From: Clostridia bacterium
GTDB lineage: Bacteria > Bacillota > Clostridia > Lachnospirales > Lachnospiraceae
Assembly (NCBI GenBank): GCA_910576325.1
Contig: CAJTIM010000031.1
Span: forward strand, 1 to 44,909
Direction of reading: 5' to 3'
Length of the DNA: 44,909 nt
The translations under genes were made by a program, and so were the position numbers. Below are positions 31,486 through 39,322 of the stretch, piece by piece (position 1 is the first letter of the stretch; each line of letters starts with the position of its first letter). The notes under the pieces are model-generated. The model searched no databases. It saw only the letters and a program-made list of their open reading frames with translations, and was not told the DNA's origin.

Positions 31486-32400
31486 ATGGAGTATGTTCTT
31501 AAAACAAATGCTTTGCAAAAAAAGTATGGTCATTACAAAGCATTAAACGGGCTTACTATGAGTGTCCCGAAAGGCGAGGTCTATGGGCTTGTCGGAAAAA
31601 ACGGTGCAGGAAAAACAACACTAATTCGTCTCATTTGCGGATTGCAGAAACCGACAAGCGGCGAATATTCCATTTATGGAATCAGCAGTAAAGAAAAAGA
31701 GATAATAAAAGCCCGCCGCAGAATCGGTGCGGTGGTTGAAACTCCGTCTATTTATCTTGATATGACAGCTGAGGACAATCTGAGAGTGCAATATCGTGTC
31801 CTTGGATTACCGTCTTTTGAGGGAATAACGGATGTTTTAAAAACGGTTGGTCTTGAAAATGTGGGAAAGAAAAAAGTAAAAGATTTTTCTCTGGGTATGC
31901 GGCAGAGGTTATGCATCGCTGTTGCTATTGTCGGCGACCCAGATTTTCTTGTTCTGGACGAGCCTATCAATGGCTTAGACCCACAAGGAATTGTAGAAAT
32001 GCGGGAAATTATTTTAAAGCTCAATCGAGAACAAGGAATTACCGTGTTAATTTCAAGTCACATTCTGGATGAATTATCTCGTTTGGCAACTTATTTTGGC
32101 TTTATTGAAAATGGGCAGATGGTAAAAGAAATCAGTGCATCTGAATTGGAAGCTGCCTGCCGTAAATGTATCCATTTAGTTGTATCGGATGTAAAAGCAT
32201 TAAGCAAGGTGTTGGATGAAATCGGTCTTGAATACACTATCCTTTCTGATAAAGAAGCAGATATTTTTGGAGAGATAGGTATCACAAAACTGGTATCAAA
32301 ACTTTCTGCGGAAAACTGCGAAGTCCTATCTATGCAGGAACGTGACGAAAACCTTGAAAATTACTACATCAATCTTGTAGGAGGTGTCAACAATGCTTAA
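31486..32400 (+). CDS. ABC transporter ATP-binding protein (bacitracin/lantibiotic-immunity type)
   Basis: The 304-residue product has Walker A in GLVGKNGAGKTTLIRL, the signature SLGMRQRLCIAVAI (a variant of LSGGQ), Walker B VLDEPINGLDP and the switch His in VLISSHIL. The extended C-terminal 85 residues are typical of BcrA-like subunits. The start has AAAGGAGG upstream. It overlaps the permease gene by eight bases. Together they probably remove peptide antibiotics or bacteriocins acting on the membrane. Confidence 0.92.
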   Translation: MEYVLKTNALQKKYGHYKALNGLTMSVPKGEVYGLVGKNGAGKTTLIRLICGLQKPTSGEYSIYGISSKEKEIIKARRRIGAVVETPSIYLDMTAEDNLRVQYRVLGLPSFEGITDVLKTVGLENVGKKKVKDFSLGMRQRLCIAVAIVGDPDFLVLDEPINGLDPQGIVEMREIILKLNREQGITVLISSHILDELSRLATYFGFIENGQMVKEISASELEAACRKCIHLVVSDVKALSKVLDEIGLEYTILSDKEADIFGEIGITKLVSKLSAENCEVLSMQERDENLENYYINLVGGVNNA

Positions 32401-33196
32401 ATTATTATCTGCCAATAGGATACGGCTTAAAAAGAGTAAATTGTTTTGGGGCGGCTTATTTGTAACGATAGGATACAGTATGTTTTTGCTTTTAATGAAT
32501 TATATAGAAAAGGCTTCGTATATTGGAAATTCAATCATGCAAATAAACTGGTATTTATTATCTCCATTTTCTGTAATAAGTTTTTTCTGTCCTATTTTTA
32601 GCAGTATCTTTATCGGAACAGAGTATAACGATGGCACAATGAGAAACAGGCTGATAGTTGGGCATACAAGAAAGAATATTTACTTGGCAAATTTTATAAC
32701 CGTATGTGCGGCAAATATTATCATTACTCTCATTTCAAGCATTATTATAATGATTTTTGGCACTCTGATGTTGGGATGGAGCATGATAAATCCAGTGTTG
32801 TTCCTTCTGCATTATATCAGTGGAATTATGATGCTTATTGCATTTACAGGCTTTTTTACACTTGTGGCAATGGTTCTTTCCAACAAAACAGCGTCAACAG
32901 TTACCTGCATTGTCTCTTTCCTTTTAAGCTACATGGTGGCAGGTGTTATTCGAAGATTGGTATTTAGCTTTTATAATGGAGAATCAATATCTGATGTATT
33001 TTATGATTTGTCGAGTGATATGGTTTCACAGCCAATATTAGAATTTTTTTATGACTTTATTCCTATGGGACAATGCTTGCAAATTACAAGCAATAGTGTT
33101 TTGCATCCGTCTCGATTGCCAGTATATTCACTACTCTTTACTGCAATAACGGTAGTATGTGGTATTTTGATTTTTAGCAGAAAGGATATGAAATAA
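32393..33196 (+). CDS. ABC transporter permease
   Basis: The 267-residue product has six hydrophobic segments (for example ITLISSIIIMIFGTLML and VTCIVSFLLSYMVAGVI) and the ABC-2 pattern GTEYNDGTMRNRLIVGHTRK after the first helices. AGGAGG precedes the ATG at 32393 by eight bases. It partners the ATPase just upstream. The substrate is not evident. Confidence 0.88.
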   Translation: MLKLLSANRIRLKKSKLFWGGLFVTIGYSMFLLLMNYIEKASYIGNSIMQINWYLLSPFSVISFFCPIFSSIFIGTEYNDGTMRNRLIVGHTRKNIYLANFITVCAANIIITLISSIIIMIFGTLMLGWSMINPVLFLLHYISGIMMLIAFTGFFTLVAMVLSNKTASTVTCIVSFLLSYMVAGVIRRLVFSFYNGESISDVFYDLSSDMVSQPILEFFYDFIPMGQCLQITSNSVLHPSRLPVYSLLFTAITVVCGILIFSRKDMK

Positions 33197-33260
33197 GCAC
33201 TCTTTGGGTATCCCTTTATGCACAAAAGACATTTGCAAATCAGAGAAAGGAAGTGGTATC

Positions 33261-34163
33261 GTGATTTGGCTTTTCTTGATATGTATAGTTTTACTGATTG
33301 CTGTCATTGCGCTTGGAATAAAAGTATATGTTATGCGTAAAGCTGCAAAAGAGATTTGTGCAGAGCTTTCGGAAAAGTTAAAGAACGATACCAATACTTT
33401 GATTTCTGTATCTACCGAAGATAAAATCATGTGCTGCCTTGCAGATATTTTAAATACACAGCTTAAAGAATTGCGTATTAGGAGATTGTATTTTCAACAG
33501 GGAGATATGGAATTAAAAAATGCAATAACCAATATCTCCCATGATTTACGCACCCCACTTACCGCAATCAGCAGCTATTTAGACTTGCTTGATAAAGCAG
33601 AAAAAGATGAAAAGGCAGAACGTTACGTTGGAATTATAAGAAATCGTACAGAAGCACTAAGTCAGCTTACAGAAGAATTATTCCGATATTCTGTTATCAC
33701 CTCTCATAACCGTAACATGGAAACACAAAGGGTATTTGTAAACAGAGTTTTAGAGGAAAGTATTTTAGATTTTTATGCGGCTTTACAAGAAAAAAACATT
33801 ACGCCCAACATTCATATAACAAAGAAAAAAATAATAAGGATTCTTAACCAAGCGTCATTATCCCGAATCTTTTCAAACCTTTTGAACAATGCCATAAAGT
33901 ATAGCGATGGCAGTTTAGAGATTATTTTAGATGATGATGGAAAGATTACATTTTCAAATACAGCAGCAGATATGAGCGAAGTGCAGGTTGAAAGACTTTT
34001 TGACCGATTTTATACACTTGAGAATGCAAGAAAATCAACAGGGCTTGGTTTGTCGATAGCCCGAATACTAATGGAACAGATGAATGGAACAATAACAGCA
34101 GAATACAAGGAGGGAAAATTATTTTTTTACCTTGTTCTGCCACCCGAAAAAGGAAGTGAATGA
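33261..34163 (+). CDS. Sensor histidine kinase
   Basis: The 300-residue product has a single N-terminal membrane helix (VIWLFLICIVLLIAVIALGI) and almost no outside domain, so it likely senses through the membrane or through the ABC transporter. The H box is ISHDLRTPLTAISSY, the N box FSNLLNNAIKYS, and the G box STGLGLSIARILMEQMNG. GTG at 33261 is preferred because AAAGGAAG lies upstream; the longer frame from 33204 has a hydrophilic start. It pairs with the regulator at 30733. Confidence 0.9.
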   Translation: MIWLFLICIVLLIAVIALGIKVYVMRKAAKEICAELSEKLKNDTNTLISVSTEDKIMCCLADILNTQLKELRIRRLYFQQGDMELKNAITNISHDLRTPLTAISSYLDLLDKAEKDEKAERYVGIIRNRTEALSQLTEELFRYSVITSHNRNMETQRVFVNRVLEESILDFYAALQEKNITPNIHITKKKIIRILNQASLSRIFSNLLNNAIKYSDGSLEIILDDDGKITFSNTAADMSEVQVERLFDRFYTLENARKSTGLGLSIARILMEQMNGTITAEYKEGKLFFYLVLPPEKGSE

Positions 34164-34169
34164 TAAGCA

Positions 34170-34355
34170 ATGGAATGGATACGCTGCCCTGTTTGTGGCA
34201 GTAAAACACGCAGCAGAATGAGAAACGATACCATATTGATAAACTATCCTCTCTACTGTCCCAAGTGTAAGCAGGAAAGGTTAATTGTGGTAAAAAATCT
34301 GCGTGTAACAGTAATTGAAAAAATAGATAACAAAGCAGGAACAGAGTGTAGATAG
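34170..34355 (+). CDS. Cysteine-rich KTR-domain protein
   Basis: The 61-residue product has two zinc-ribbon pairs, CPVCGSKTR and CPKCKQER, and the ending VTVIEKIDNKAG. It is a Cys-rich KTR protein (PF14205), common in Tn1549-like elements and of unknown role. It lies six bases after the histidine kinase. Confidence 0.85.
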   Translation: MEWIRCPVCGSKTRSRMRNDTILINYPLYCPKCKQERLIVVKNLRVTVIEKIDNKAGTECR

Positions 34356-34364
34356 GAGAAAAGA

Positions 34365-34856
34365 ATGATACGACCATTAGAAGAAAGAGACATAGAGATT
34401 GTATGTACCATCGTAAATGAGAATTGGAAAAATGTCTATTCAGAGTATATCAATCCGATGTTATTAAACGCAGATGGATGTACAGAGCGGATTTGCCGAT
34501 TAAAATCGGACTTTAATTCTCATCGATTGTCAGAGTATGTGTGGGAGGAACAAAATCAAGTATCTGCAATGCTTTCTTTTGGAGATACCGCAGATACAGA
34601 CGTAACGGAAGCATTTGAAATATGGCGTATTTATGTTGATGCTCAATTTCAACAGAAAGGAATTGGAAAACAATTACTTGATTTTGCCGAACAGCAGGCA
34701 AAGAAACAAGGTTATAAAAGAATTGTAATTTGGGCTTTCAAAAGTAATCACCGTGCTATTTCCTTTTATCAGAAACAGGGGTATTGCATTGACAAAGAAG
34801 AATATTTAGGAGAGCCTTATCTTGCAACAGGAATACGATTGAAAAAGGAAATATAA
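34365..34856 (+). CDS. GNAT-family N-acetyltransferase
   Basis: The 163-residue product has the GNAT acetyl-CoA site (DAQFQQKGIGKQLLDFAEQQ, with the Q-x-x-G-I-G motif) and the closing NHRAISFYQKQGYCIDKEEY. The acceptor cannot be told. AGGAG lies before the ATG. It sits between an intact KTR gene and a KTR fragment, suggesting it arrived inside or next to such a gene. Confidence 0.9.
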   Translation: MIRPLEERDIEIVCTIVNENWKNVYSEYINPMLLNADGCTERICRLKSDFNSHRLSEYVWEEQNQVSAMLSFGDTADTDVTEAFEIWRIYVDAQFQQKGIGKQLLDFAEQQAKKQGYKRIVIWAFKSNHRAISFYQKQGYCIDKEEYLGEPYLATGIRLKKEI

Positions 34857-34867
34857 ATAAGTAATCT

Positions 34868-34975
34868 TTTTACTGCCCGAAATGTAAACAGGAAAAATTG
34901 GTTAAAGCCAAGGACTTACAAGTAACCGTCATCAAAGAGCCAGACGCAAAAGACGCAGAGCCGATGAACAAGTGA
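34868..34975 (+). pseudogene. C-terminal fragment of a second KTR-domain gene
   Basis: The frame reads FYCPKCKQEKLVKAKDLQVT and ends DAEPMNK and stop, matching the second half of the KTR protein at 34170 (YCPKCKQER). No start codon or first cysteine pair is present. Confidence 0.8.
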
Positions 34976-35004
34976 GCAATCACAGTTTATCGGCTCTGTT
35001 TTTT
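34957..35004 (+). terminator. Terminator after the KTR fragment
   Basis: AGAGCCGAT (34957-34965) pairs perfectly with ATCGGCTCT (34989-34997), followed by G and six Ts. It overlaps the last KTR codons. Confidence 0.8.
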
Positions 35005-35418
35005 ATATAGCCATAAGTAGGACAAGCCCACCGAATAAAAAAAACGATGTATCGGTGGGCTGATTCGCCATGCTCTGAACACTCTCCGACTTCGCTTTTT
35101 GGAGTTTGGAGGGATTTTTATTGCCTGCAAGCAGCTTTCACTTGCATCTACATATACCATACCGAGGATGGGCGGATAACCTGTTAAAAAAATCCTCGCC
35201 AACGCATGGGGGCTTTCTACCTCAAAAGTAGAAGTCAAATATCTACATAATAGAAATAAATTCTCCATAGACCGTAAAGGTGTGACAGCCTTTGCGGTTT
35301 TTCTTTTGTCGTTTTTTGCAGAAATACGCCGCAAGGCTCTTTCTGCCGTGGGATGCCGTTCCCCGCCTCTCAATCTGGATTTTAGCGATTTTCAAAATTC
35401 AGATTGGAGGTACTTACG
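35005..35418 (+). promoter_or_regulatory. Leader of the element sigma factor, with two terminator-like hairpins
   Basis: No gene is evident here. AGCCCACCGA (35025-35034) pairs with TCGGTGGGCT (35052-35061). CCGTAAAGG (35272-35280) pairs with CCTTTGCGG (35289-35297), with a TTTTTCTTTT tail, and looks like an attenuator. Just before the GTG, CAATCTG pairs with CAGATTG (about 35371-35408), placing GGAGG at the foot of a hairpin. Leader attenuation is known for Tn916 transfer genes. Confidence 0.55.
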
Positions 35419-35934
35419 GTGAAATACGCACCAAGAAAGGTTTATATCAAAGAAAACGGCGGCTACACAGAATTGTCTTATGAGGACTTCTGCCGCCGCA
35501 GGGAAACGGATGGGGCTTATAAGGACAAGCTCTTTATCCCCGTGCAGGGCTGTCTGATTGAGACGGAACAGACCCACTATATCGAGTTCTATCGGGACAA
35601 GGAACGGTGGCGTTATCTGCAAAAGCTCGATGCAGACAACAGCCTGCTGTCTTTAGAAGCGATTGAAAGTGCTGATGACAGTGGTAACGGCTTTGAGTTT
35701 ATTGCTGATGAAGCGGTAAATGTTGCGGAAACCGTTGTCCGCAGAATGATGTTGGACAAGCTGAAATCTTCCCTCACATTGCTGTCAGAAGAAGAACGGA
35801 CGCTTATACAACAGCATTTCTATGAGGGCAAATCGCAGGTTGAGTTAAGCCGTATCTATGGGATTAACCAGTCAAGCGTCAGCAGACACATTATGAAAAT
35901 CCTGCAAAAGCTCAAAAAACTTTTGGAAAATTAA
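35419..35934 (+). CDS. Element-encoded sigma-70-like factor (Tn916 ORF7 type)
   Basis: The 171-residue product has an N-terminal part typical of Tn916-type ORF7 proteins (VKYAPRKVYIKENGGYTELS) and a C-terminal sigma region 4 (LSEEERTLIQQHFYEGKSQV, IYGINQSSVSRHIMKIL). In Tn916 such a factor helps turn on excision and transfer. GTG at 35419 follows GGAGG by eight bases. A strong terminator follows. Confidence 0.88.
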   Translation: MKYAPRKVYIKENGGYTELSYEDFCRRRETDGAYKDKLFIPVQGCLIETEQTHYIEFYRDKERWRYLQKLDADNSLLSLEAIESADDSGNGFEFIADEAVNVAETVVRRMMLDKLKSSLTLLSEEERTLIQQHFYEGKSQVELSRIYGINQSSVSRHIMKILQKLKKLLEN

Positions 35935-35947
35935 ATTTTCCGTGCAT

Positions 35948-35990
35948 AGCCCCCTCATTTTTTCCTTTGGAAAAGTGAGGGGGCTTTTCT
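35948..35990 (+). terminator. Terminator of the element sigma-factor gene
   Basis: AGCCCCCTCA (35948-35957) pairs perfectly with TGAGGGGGCT (35976-35985), followed by Ts. Confidence 0.9.
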
Positions 35991-36000
35991 ACAGGCTTCC

Positions 36001-36518
36001 CGCAGCTCCTTGACAACCGAATACCCATTCACCAAATACATTCTCTTTGTGATTGTGATGAGCAAAAGCGTGTGCAGCGGTACGCCATGACCTGCCGAAA
36101 AAGCAGAAGCGATGAAAGGTGGTGAGCGGAAATTACCGACTCAAAATATCGGGCAGCCCCCGATTTCGCCATGACCCGCAAAGAGGACAATGATACTCCC
36201 GTCCAGTCACAGTCCGAGCGGTAGCCAATCCGCCGCAGGCAATGAGGGCGGCTCTGTCAGACCGACAGTTGGGGTGCGATTCCCGTGGTGTCAGTTCGCT
36301 GCTGACCGTTTGGTGACTTCCCTTGCGTAAACACGCATCCGCATTTCGGGGTGTCGGGGACAAATAGAAATGCTCCTATCATATCAAGCCAGATGCAGGG
36401 CGGTCTATGGAAACAGGGCTTTGTTTTTATGCCCCGCCGACCTTAAACGCTCCCTTGTATCTGGCTGCTACATAGGCAGGAACCCCTGCCTAAATCCAGA
36501 TAGGAGGTCAAACACATA
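36001..36518 (+). promoter_or_regulatory. Structured, gene-free leader of mazF
   Basis: The 518 bases hold no convincing gene. A run of hairpins is visible: ATCGGG/CCCGAT (36148-36164), CTGTC/GACAG (about 36259-36272) and GTCAG/CTGAC (about 36283-36309). Two tiny overlapping frames (36112-36174 and 36171-36224, 20 and 17 codons, joined by ATGA) could be leader peptides. Near the end, ATCTGG (36459-36464) can pair with CCAGAT upstream (36389-36394) or with CCAGAT (36496-36501), which abuts the AGGAGG of mazF. A promoter-like TTGACA lies near 36013. Confidence 0.5.
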
Positions 36519-36899
36519 ATGGAAAGGATTATCAGGCGTGGGGACATCTTCTACGCAGACCTAAATCCCATTGTCGGCTCGGAGCAGGGCGGCAGACGAC
36601 CCGTACTCATCGTTTCCAACGATATAGGGAACACCCACAGCCCCACCGTCATCATTGTGCCAATCACGAGCCGAGTGCATACAAAGGCAAAGCTGCCCAC
36701 ACATACCGAGGTAGGCAGCTTCGAGGGGCTTGACAAGAACTCCCTCATCCTTGCAGAGCAAATCCGCACCATAGACAAGCGGAGACTGGAGAACTACATC
36801 GGCAGGCTCCCCGAAAGCATCCTGCCAAAGCTCAACCGCTCCCTCGCCGTCAGCATAGACCTGGCGGCAAAGGCGGCGGCAACAGAACAGCAACCCTAA
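36519..36899 (+). CDS. PemK/MazF-family endoribonuclease toxin
   Basis: The 126-residue product has the MazF fold: RRGDIFYADLNPIVGSEQGG, RRPVLIVSNDIGN, VIIVPITSR and the Arg and Thr residues of the RNA-cutting site. MazF toxins cleave mRNA at short sequences. AGGAGG lies 11 bases before the ATG. No antitoxin gene of the MazE type is recognisable on either side, so the partner may be elsewhere or control may be through the leader. It sits directly before xis and int. Confidence 0.88.
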   Translation: MERIIRRGDIFYADLNPIVGSEQGGRRPVLIVSNDIGNTHSPTVIIVPITSRVHTKAKLPTHTEVGSFEGLDKNSLILAEQIRTIDKRRLENYIGRLPESILPKLNRSLAVSIDLAAKAAATEQQP

Positions 36900-36950
36900 G
36901 TGATGCTTGTGCCTACTCCGCACAGGCTTATTTTTTTGACAGGAGGTTTT

Positions 36951-37154
36951 ATGAACTACGCAGAGGTTCCCATCTGGGAGAAATACACCCTCACAATCGA
37001 GGAAGCCGCAAAGTATTTCCGCATCGGGGAAAAGAAGCTCCGCCAGCTGGCGGACGAACACCCCAACGCCAACTGGCTGATTATGAACGGAAACCGTGTG
37101 CAGATTAAGCGGAAGCAGTTTGAAAAAATGATTGATTCTATGGAAGTCATATAG
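36951..37154 (+). CDS. xis: Tn916-type excisionase Xis
   Basis: The 67-residue product equals Tn916 Xis in length and has its winged-helix pattern ([20 protein letters not shown], then [19 protein letters not shown]). It bends the element ends so that Int excises rather than integrates. AGGAGG precedes the ATG. It lies 79 bases before int. Confidence 0.92.
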   Translation: MNYAEVPIWEKYTLTIEEAAKYFRIGEKKLRQLADEHPNANWLIMNGNRVQIKRKQFEKMIDSMEVI

Positions 37155-37233
37155 TTGCAACGAGCTGAAATATCGGTATAATAGAGGTATGTCGTATCAA
37201 GGCTCGTTCCAGAACGGAAAGGAGCTTCACACT

Positions 37234-38421
37234 ATGTCAGAAAAGAGACGTGACAACAAAGGACGGATACTGAGGACTGGAGAGAGCCAGAGAAAAGACG
37301 GGAGATACGCATACAAATATATAGACGCATTCGGCAAGCCGCAGTTTGTGTACTCATGGAAATTAGTAGCCACAGATAAGACCCCTGCGGGCAAGCGGGA
37401 GCTCCCTGCTCTGAGGGACAAGATAAAGGAAATCAGCAGGGACTTGGAGGACGGCATCGACACCATTGGCAAGAAGATGACCGTATGCCAGCTTTACGCA
37501 AAGCAGAACGGTCTTCGGAAGAACGTAAAGCACGGCACGAAAAAAGGGCGTGACTACCTCATGGGCTTATTGCAAGATGACCCTTTCGGCATGAAAAGCA
37601 TTGATGCCGTGAAGCAGTCGGACGCAAAGGAATGGGCGATACGGATGAGCGAGAAAGGCTTCGCTTTCCAGACCATCAGCAATTTCAAACGCTCCCTCAA
37701 GGCGGCGTTCTACACCGCCATCGAGGACGACTGCATCCGCAAAAATCCATTTAACTTCGTCCTTGATACGGTCATCGAGGACGACAGGGAACGCAAGGCG
37801 GCATTAACAGCGAAGCAGGAAGAAAGCCTTTTGGCATTTATGGAGCAGGATACGGTATATAGGAAATACCGTGACGAGGTAATCATCCTGCTCGGCACTG
37901 GACTTAGAATTTCAGAGTTCTGCGGTCTGACCACAGCTCTGGACTTCAAAAACCGCCAAATCAATGTAGACCATCAGCTTTTGCGGGATGCCGACATCGG
38001 CTACTATATCGAAACGCCAAAGACCAAGAACGGCATACGGCAGATTCCCATGAGCGAGGAAGTCTACCAAGCGTTGAAGCGTGTGCTGAAGAATCGGGGC
38101 AATGCCGCCCCATTCAGTGTAGAGGGCTATAAAAACTTCCTGTTCCTCAAAAATGACGGGATGCCCAAGGTGTCAGCGAACTACGACAGTATGCTGAAAG
38201 GGCTTGTGAAGAAGTACAACAAGCAGAACAAAGAGCAGCTTCCGAACATCACGCCCCATATCCTCAGACATACATTCTGCACACGGTTAGCAAACGCAGG
38301 CATGAACCCCAAGGCGTTGCAGTATATCATGGGACACGCCAACATCACGATGACGCTGAACTATTACGCCCATGCGACCTACGATTCCGCAAAGGCTGAA
38401 ATGGAGCGTCTGGCGGCATAG
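37234..38421 (+). CDS. int: Tn916-family tyrosine integrase
   Basis: The 395-residue product starts MSEKRRDNKGRILRTGESQR, nearly the Tn916 Int start, and has an arm-binding domain, a SAM-like core-binding domain and the catalytic domain. Catalytic residues appear as Arg in TGLRISEFCG, His-x-x-Arg in HILRHTFC, and His and the nucleophilic Tyr in GHANITMTLNYYAHA. AAAGGAG lies nine bases before the ATG at 37234; the longer frame from 37132 overlaps xis. The gene seems intact. Confidence 0.96.
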   Translation: MSEKRRDNKGRILRTGESQRKDGRYAYKYIDAFGKPQFVYSWKLVATDKTPAGKRELPALRDKIKEISRDLEDGIDTIGKKMTVCQLYAKQNGLRKNVKHGTKKGRDYLMGLLQDDPFGMKSIDAVKQSDAKEWAIRMSEKGFAFQTISNFKRSLKAAFYTAIEDDCIRKNPFNFVLDTVIEDDRERKAALTAKQEESLLAFMEQDTVYRKYRDEVIILLGTGLRISEFCGLTTALDFKNRQINVDHQLLRDADIGYYIETPKTKNGIRQIPMSEEVYQALKRVLKNRGNAAPFSVEGYKNFLFLKNDGMPKVSANYDSMLKGLVKKYNKQNKEQLPNITPHILRHTFCTRLANAGMNPKALQYIMGHANITMTLNYYAHATYDSAKAEMERLAA

Positions 38422-38585
38422 CCAAATCGGTGGTTTTACTACCGCCGTACTACTTTTGAATTGAAAGTTATGCCGAGAAGCACAAAGTTATGCCAAGTAT
38501 CTCCCGATATGACAAATGGCGAAAAAGCCTTAAAATCCAAGACTTATCGCCATTTGCCGAGATATGAAAAGATAGGTTGAAAATT
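38422..38585. other. Right end of the integrative element: repeats and hairpin
   Basis: AAAGTTATGCC-R-AG occurs twice, at 38464 and 38484 (20-base period). TTTACTACC and TACTACTTT (about 38435-38458) echo the TTTACTACT pair at the left end. CAAATGGCGA (about 38513-38522) pairs with TCGCCATTTG (about 38548-38557). These suit integrase arm sites and a terminator after int, but the exact junction was not found. The remaining bases to 38730 are AT-rich with nothing recognised. Confidence 0.5.
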
Positions 38586-38730
38586 TGCTTGAGGTTTTTA
38601 AGAATATCTATTCCATGATGATATATTTGAATTTGTGTAGAATGATGGAAAAATAAGCATATTTAGTGAAACTGTCTGTTATTGTAGCCGCAGCTTTTCA
38701 TAGATTTCCGCAGGGATTATTTACCTGTGC

Positions 38731-38759
38731 TTGCCAGAAGGAAAAAGATCCGCTATAAT
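38731..38759 (+). promoter_or_regulatory. Promoter of the divergent PAP2 gene
   Basis: TTGCCA (38731-38736), 17 bases, TATAAT (38754-38759), 40 bases before the start codon. Confidence 0.75.
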
Positions 38760-38799
38760 GGACAAAGATGTTTTTCAGACAGGAAGGAATACATAACAG

Positions 38800-39249
38800 A
38801 TGAGCGGTTTTGAAGCACTGACAGGAAATACACTATTAATAAGCGCAGTCACAGGCTGGTTTGTGGCACAGGTGTTAAAGACCCTGATCCATGCCTGGGT
38901 AAATAAGGGATTTGATCCGGAGCGGCTCATAGGCTCCGGCGGTATGCCAAGCTCCCACGCCTCTACGGTCTGCGCCCTGGCCGTTTCCGCGGGAAAAGAA
39001 TACGGCGTCGGCTCCTCAATCTTCGCAGTAACGGCGATACTTGCGATCATCGTTATGCACGACGCGATGGGCGTGCGCCTGGAGACAGGAAAGCAGGCAA
39101 AGCTGCTCAATCAGATTTTAGACAGCTTTAAAACTTTGGAGGGAAAGAAGCTGACAGAGGAGAAATTGAAGGAATTTGTGGGACATACCCCTCTGCAGGT
39201 ACTTATGGGAGCAATCCTTGGAATATGGATCGGCTGGCTTATGGGATAG
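38800..39249 (+). CDS. Divergent PAP2-family membrane protein (YuiD/DUF212 type)
   Basis: The 149-residue product has four membrane helices and the family motif GSGGMPSSHASTVCALAVSA, followed by VMHDAMGVRLETGKQAKLLN. It resembles the acid phosphatase/VanZ-related YuiD group, whose substrate is not settled but may be a lipid phosphate. AGGAAGG lies upstream. Confidence 0.88.
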   Translation: MSGFEALTGNTLLISAVTGWFVAQVLKTLIHAWVNKGFDPERLIGSGGMPSSHASTVCALAVSAGKEYGVGSSIFAVTAILAIIVMHDAMGVRLETGKQAKLLNQILDSFKTLEGKKLTEEKLKEFVGHTPLQVLMGAILGIWIGWLMG

Positions 39250-39322
39250 AGCAGGCTTGCGGCTGAACATTCATTTCACATAGGTGAAGAGTAAGATTTC
39301 GAAACCGGAATAGGAGAACATT

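Larger units (their letters stand above)
24400..38560 (+). mobile_element. Remnant of a Tn916/Tn1549-like integrative and conjugative element
   Basis: The right side has the ordered module sigma factor, MazF, 67-residue Xis, and Int closely related to Tn916 Int, at the element's end. The left side has the small gene plus parA that open many related elements. Between them there is no relaxase, coupling protein or type IV secretion gene. An IS21-family element sits where parA is cut, and no target duplication brackets it, so an IS-driven deletion is the likely cause. Exact ends were not fixed: AT-rich repeats at 24450-24475 and 38430-38500 are candidate arm sites. The core cargo (28000-35000) is clearly AT-richer than the host genes. 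Confidence 0.8.

Noticed and set aside
36275..36310. tRNA-like segment (GGGGTGCGATTCCC resembles a T arm)
   Set aside because: No acceptor stem, anticodon arm or D arm can be fitted around it.
36133..36363. 76-residue minus-strand frame in the mazF leader
   Set aside because: No ribosome site, and the frame covers the hairpin region; a chance reading is likelier.
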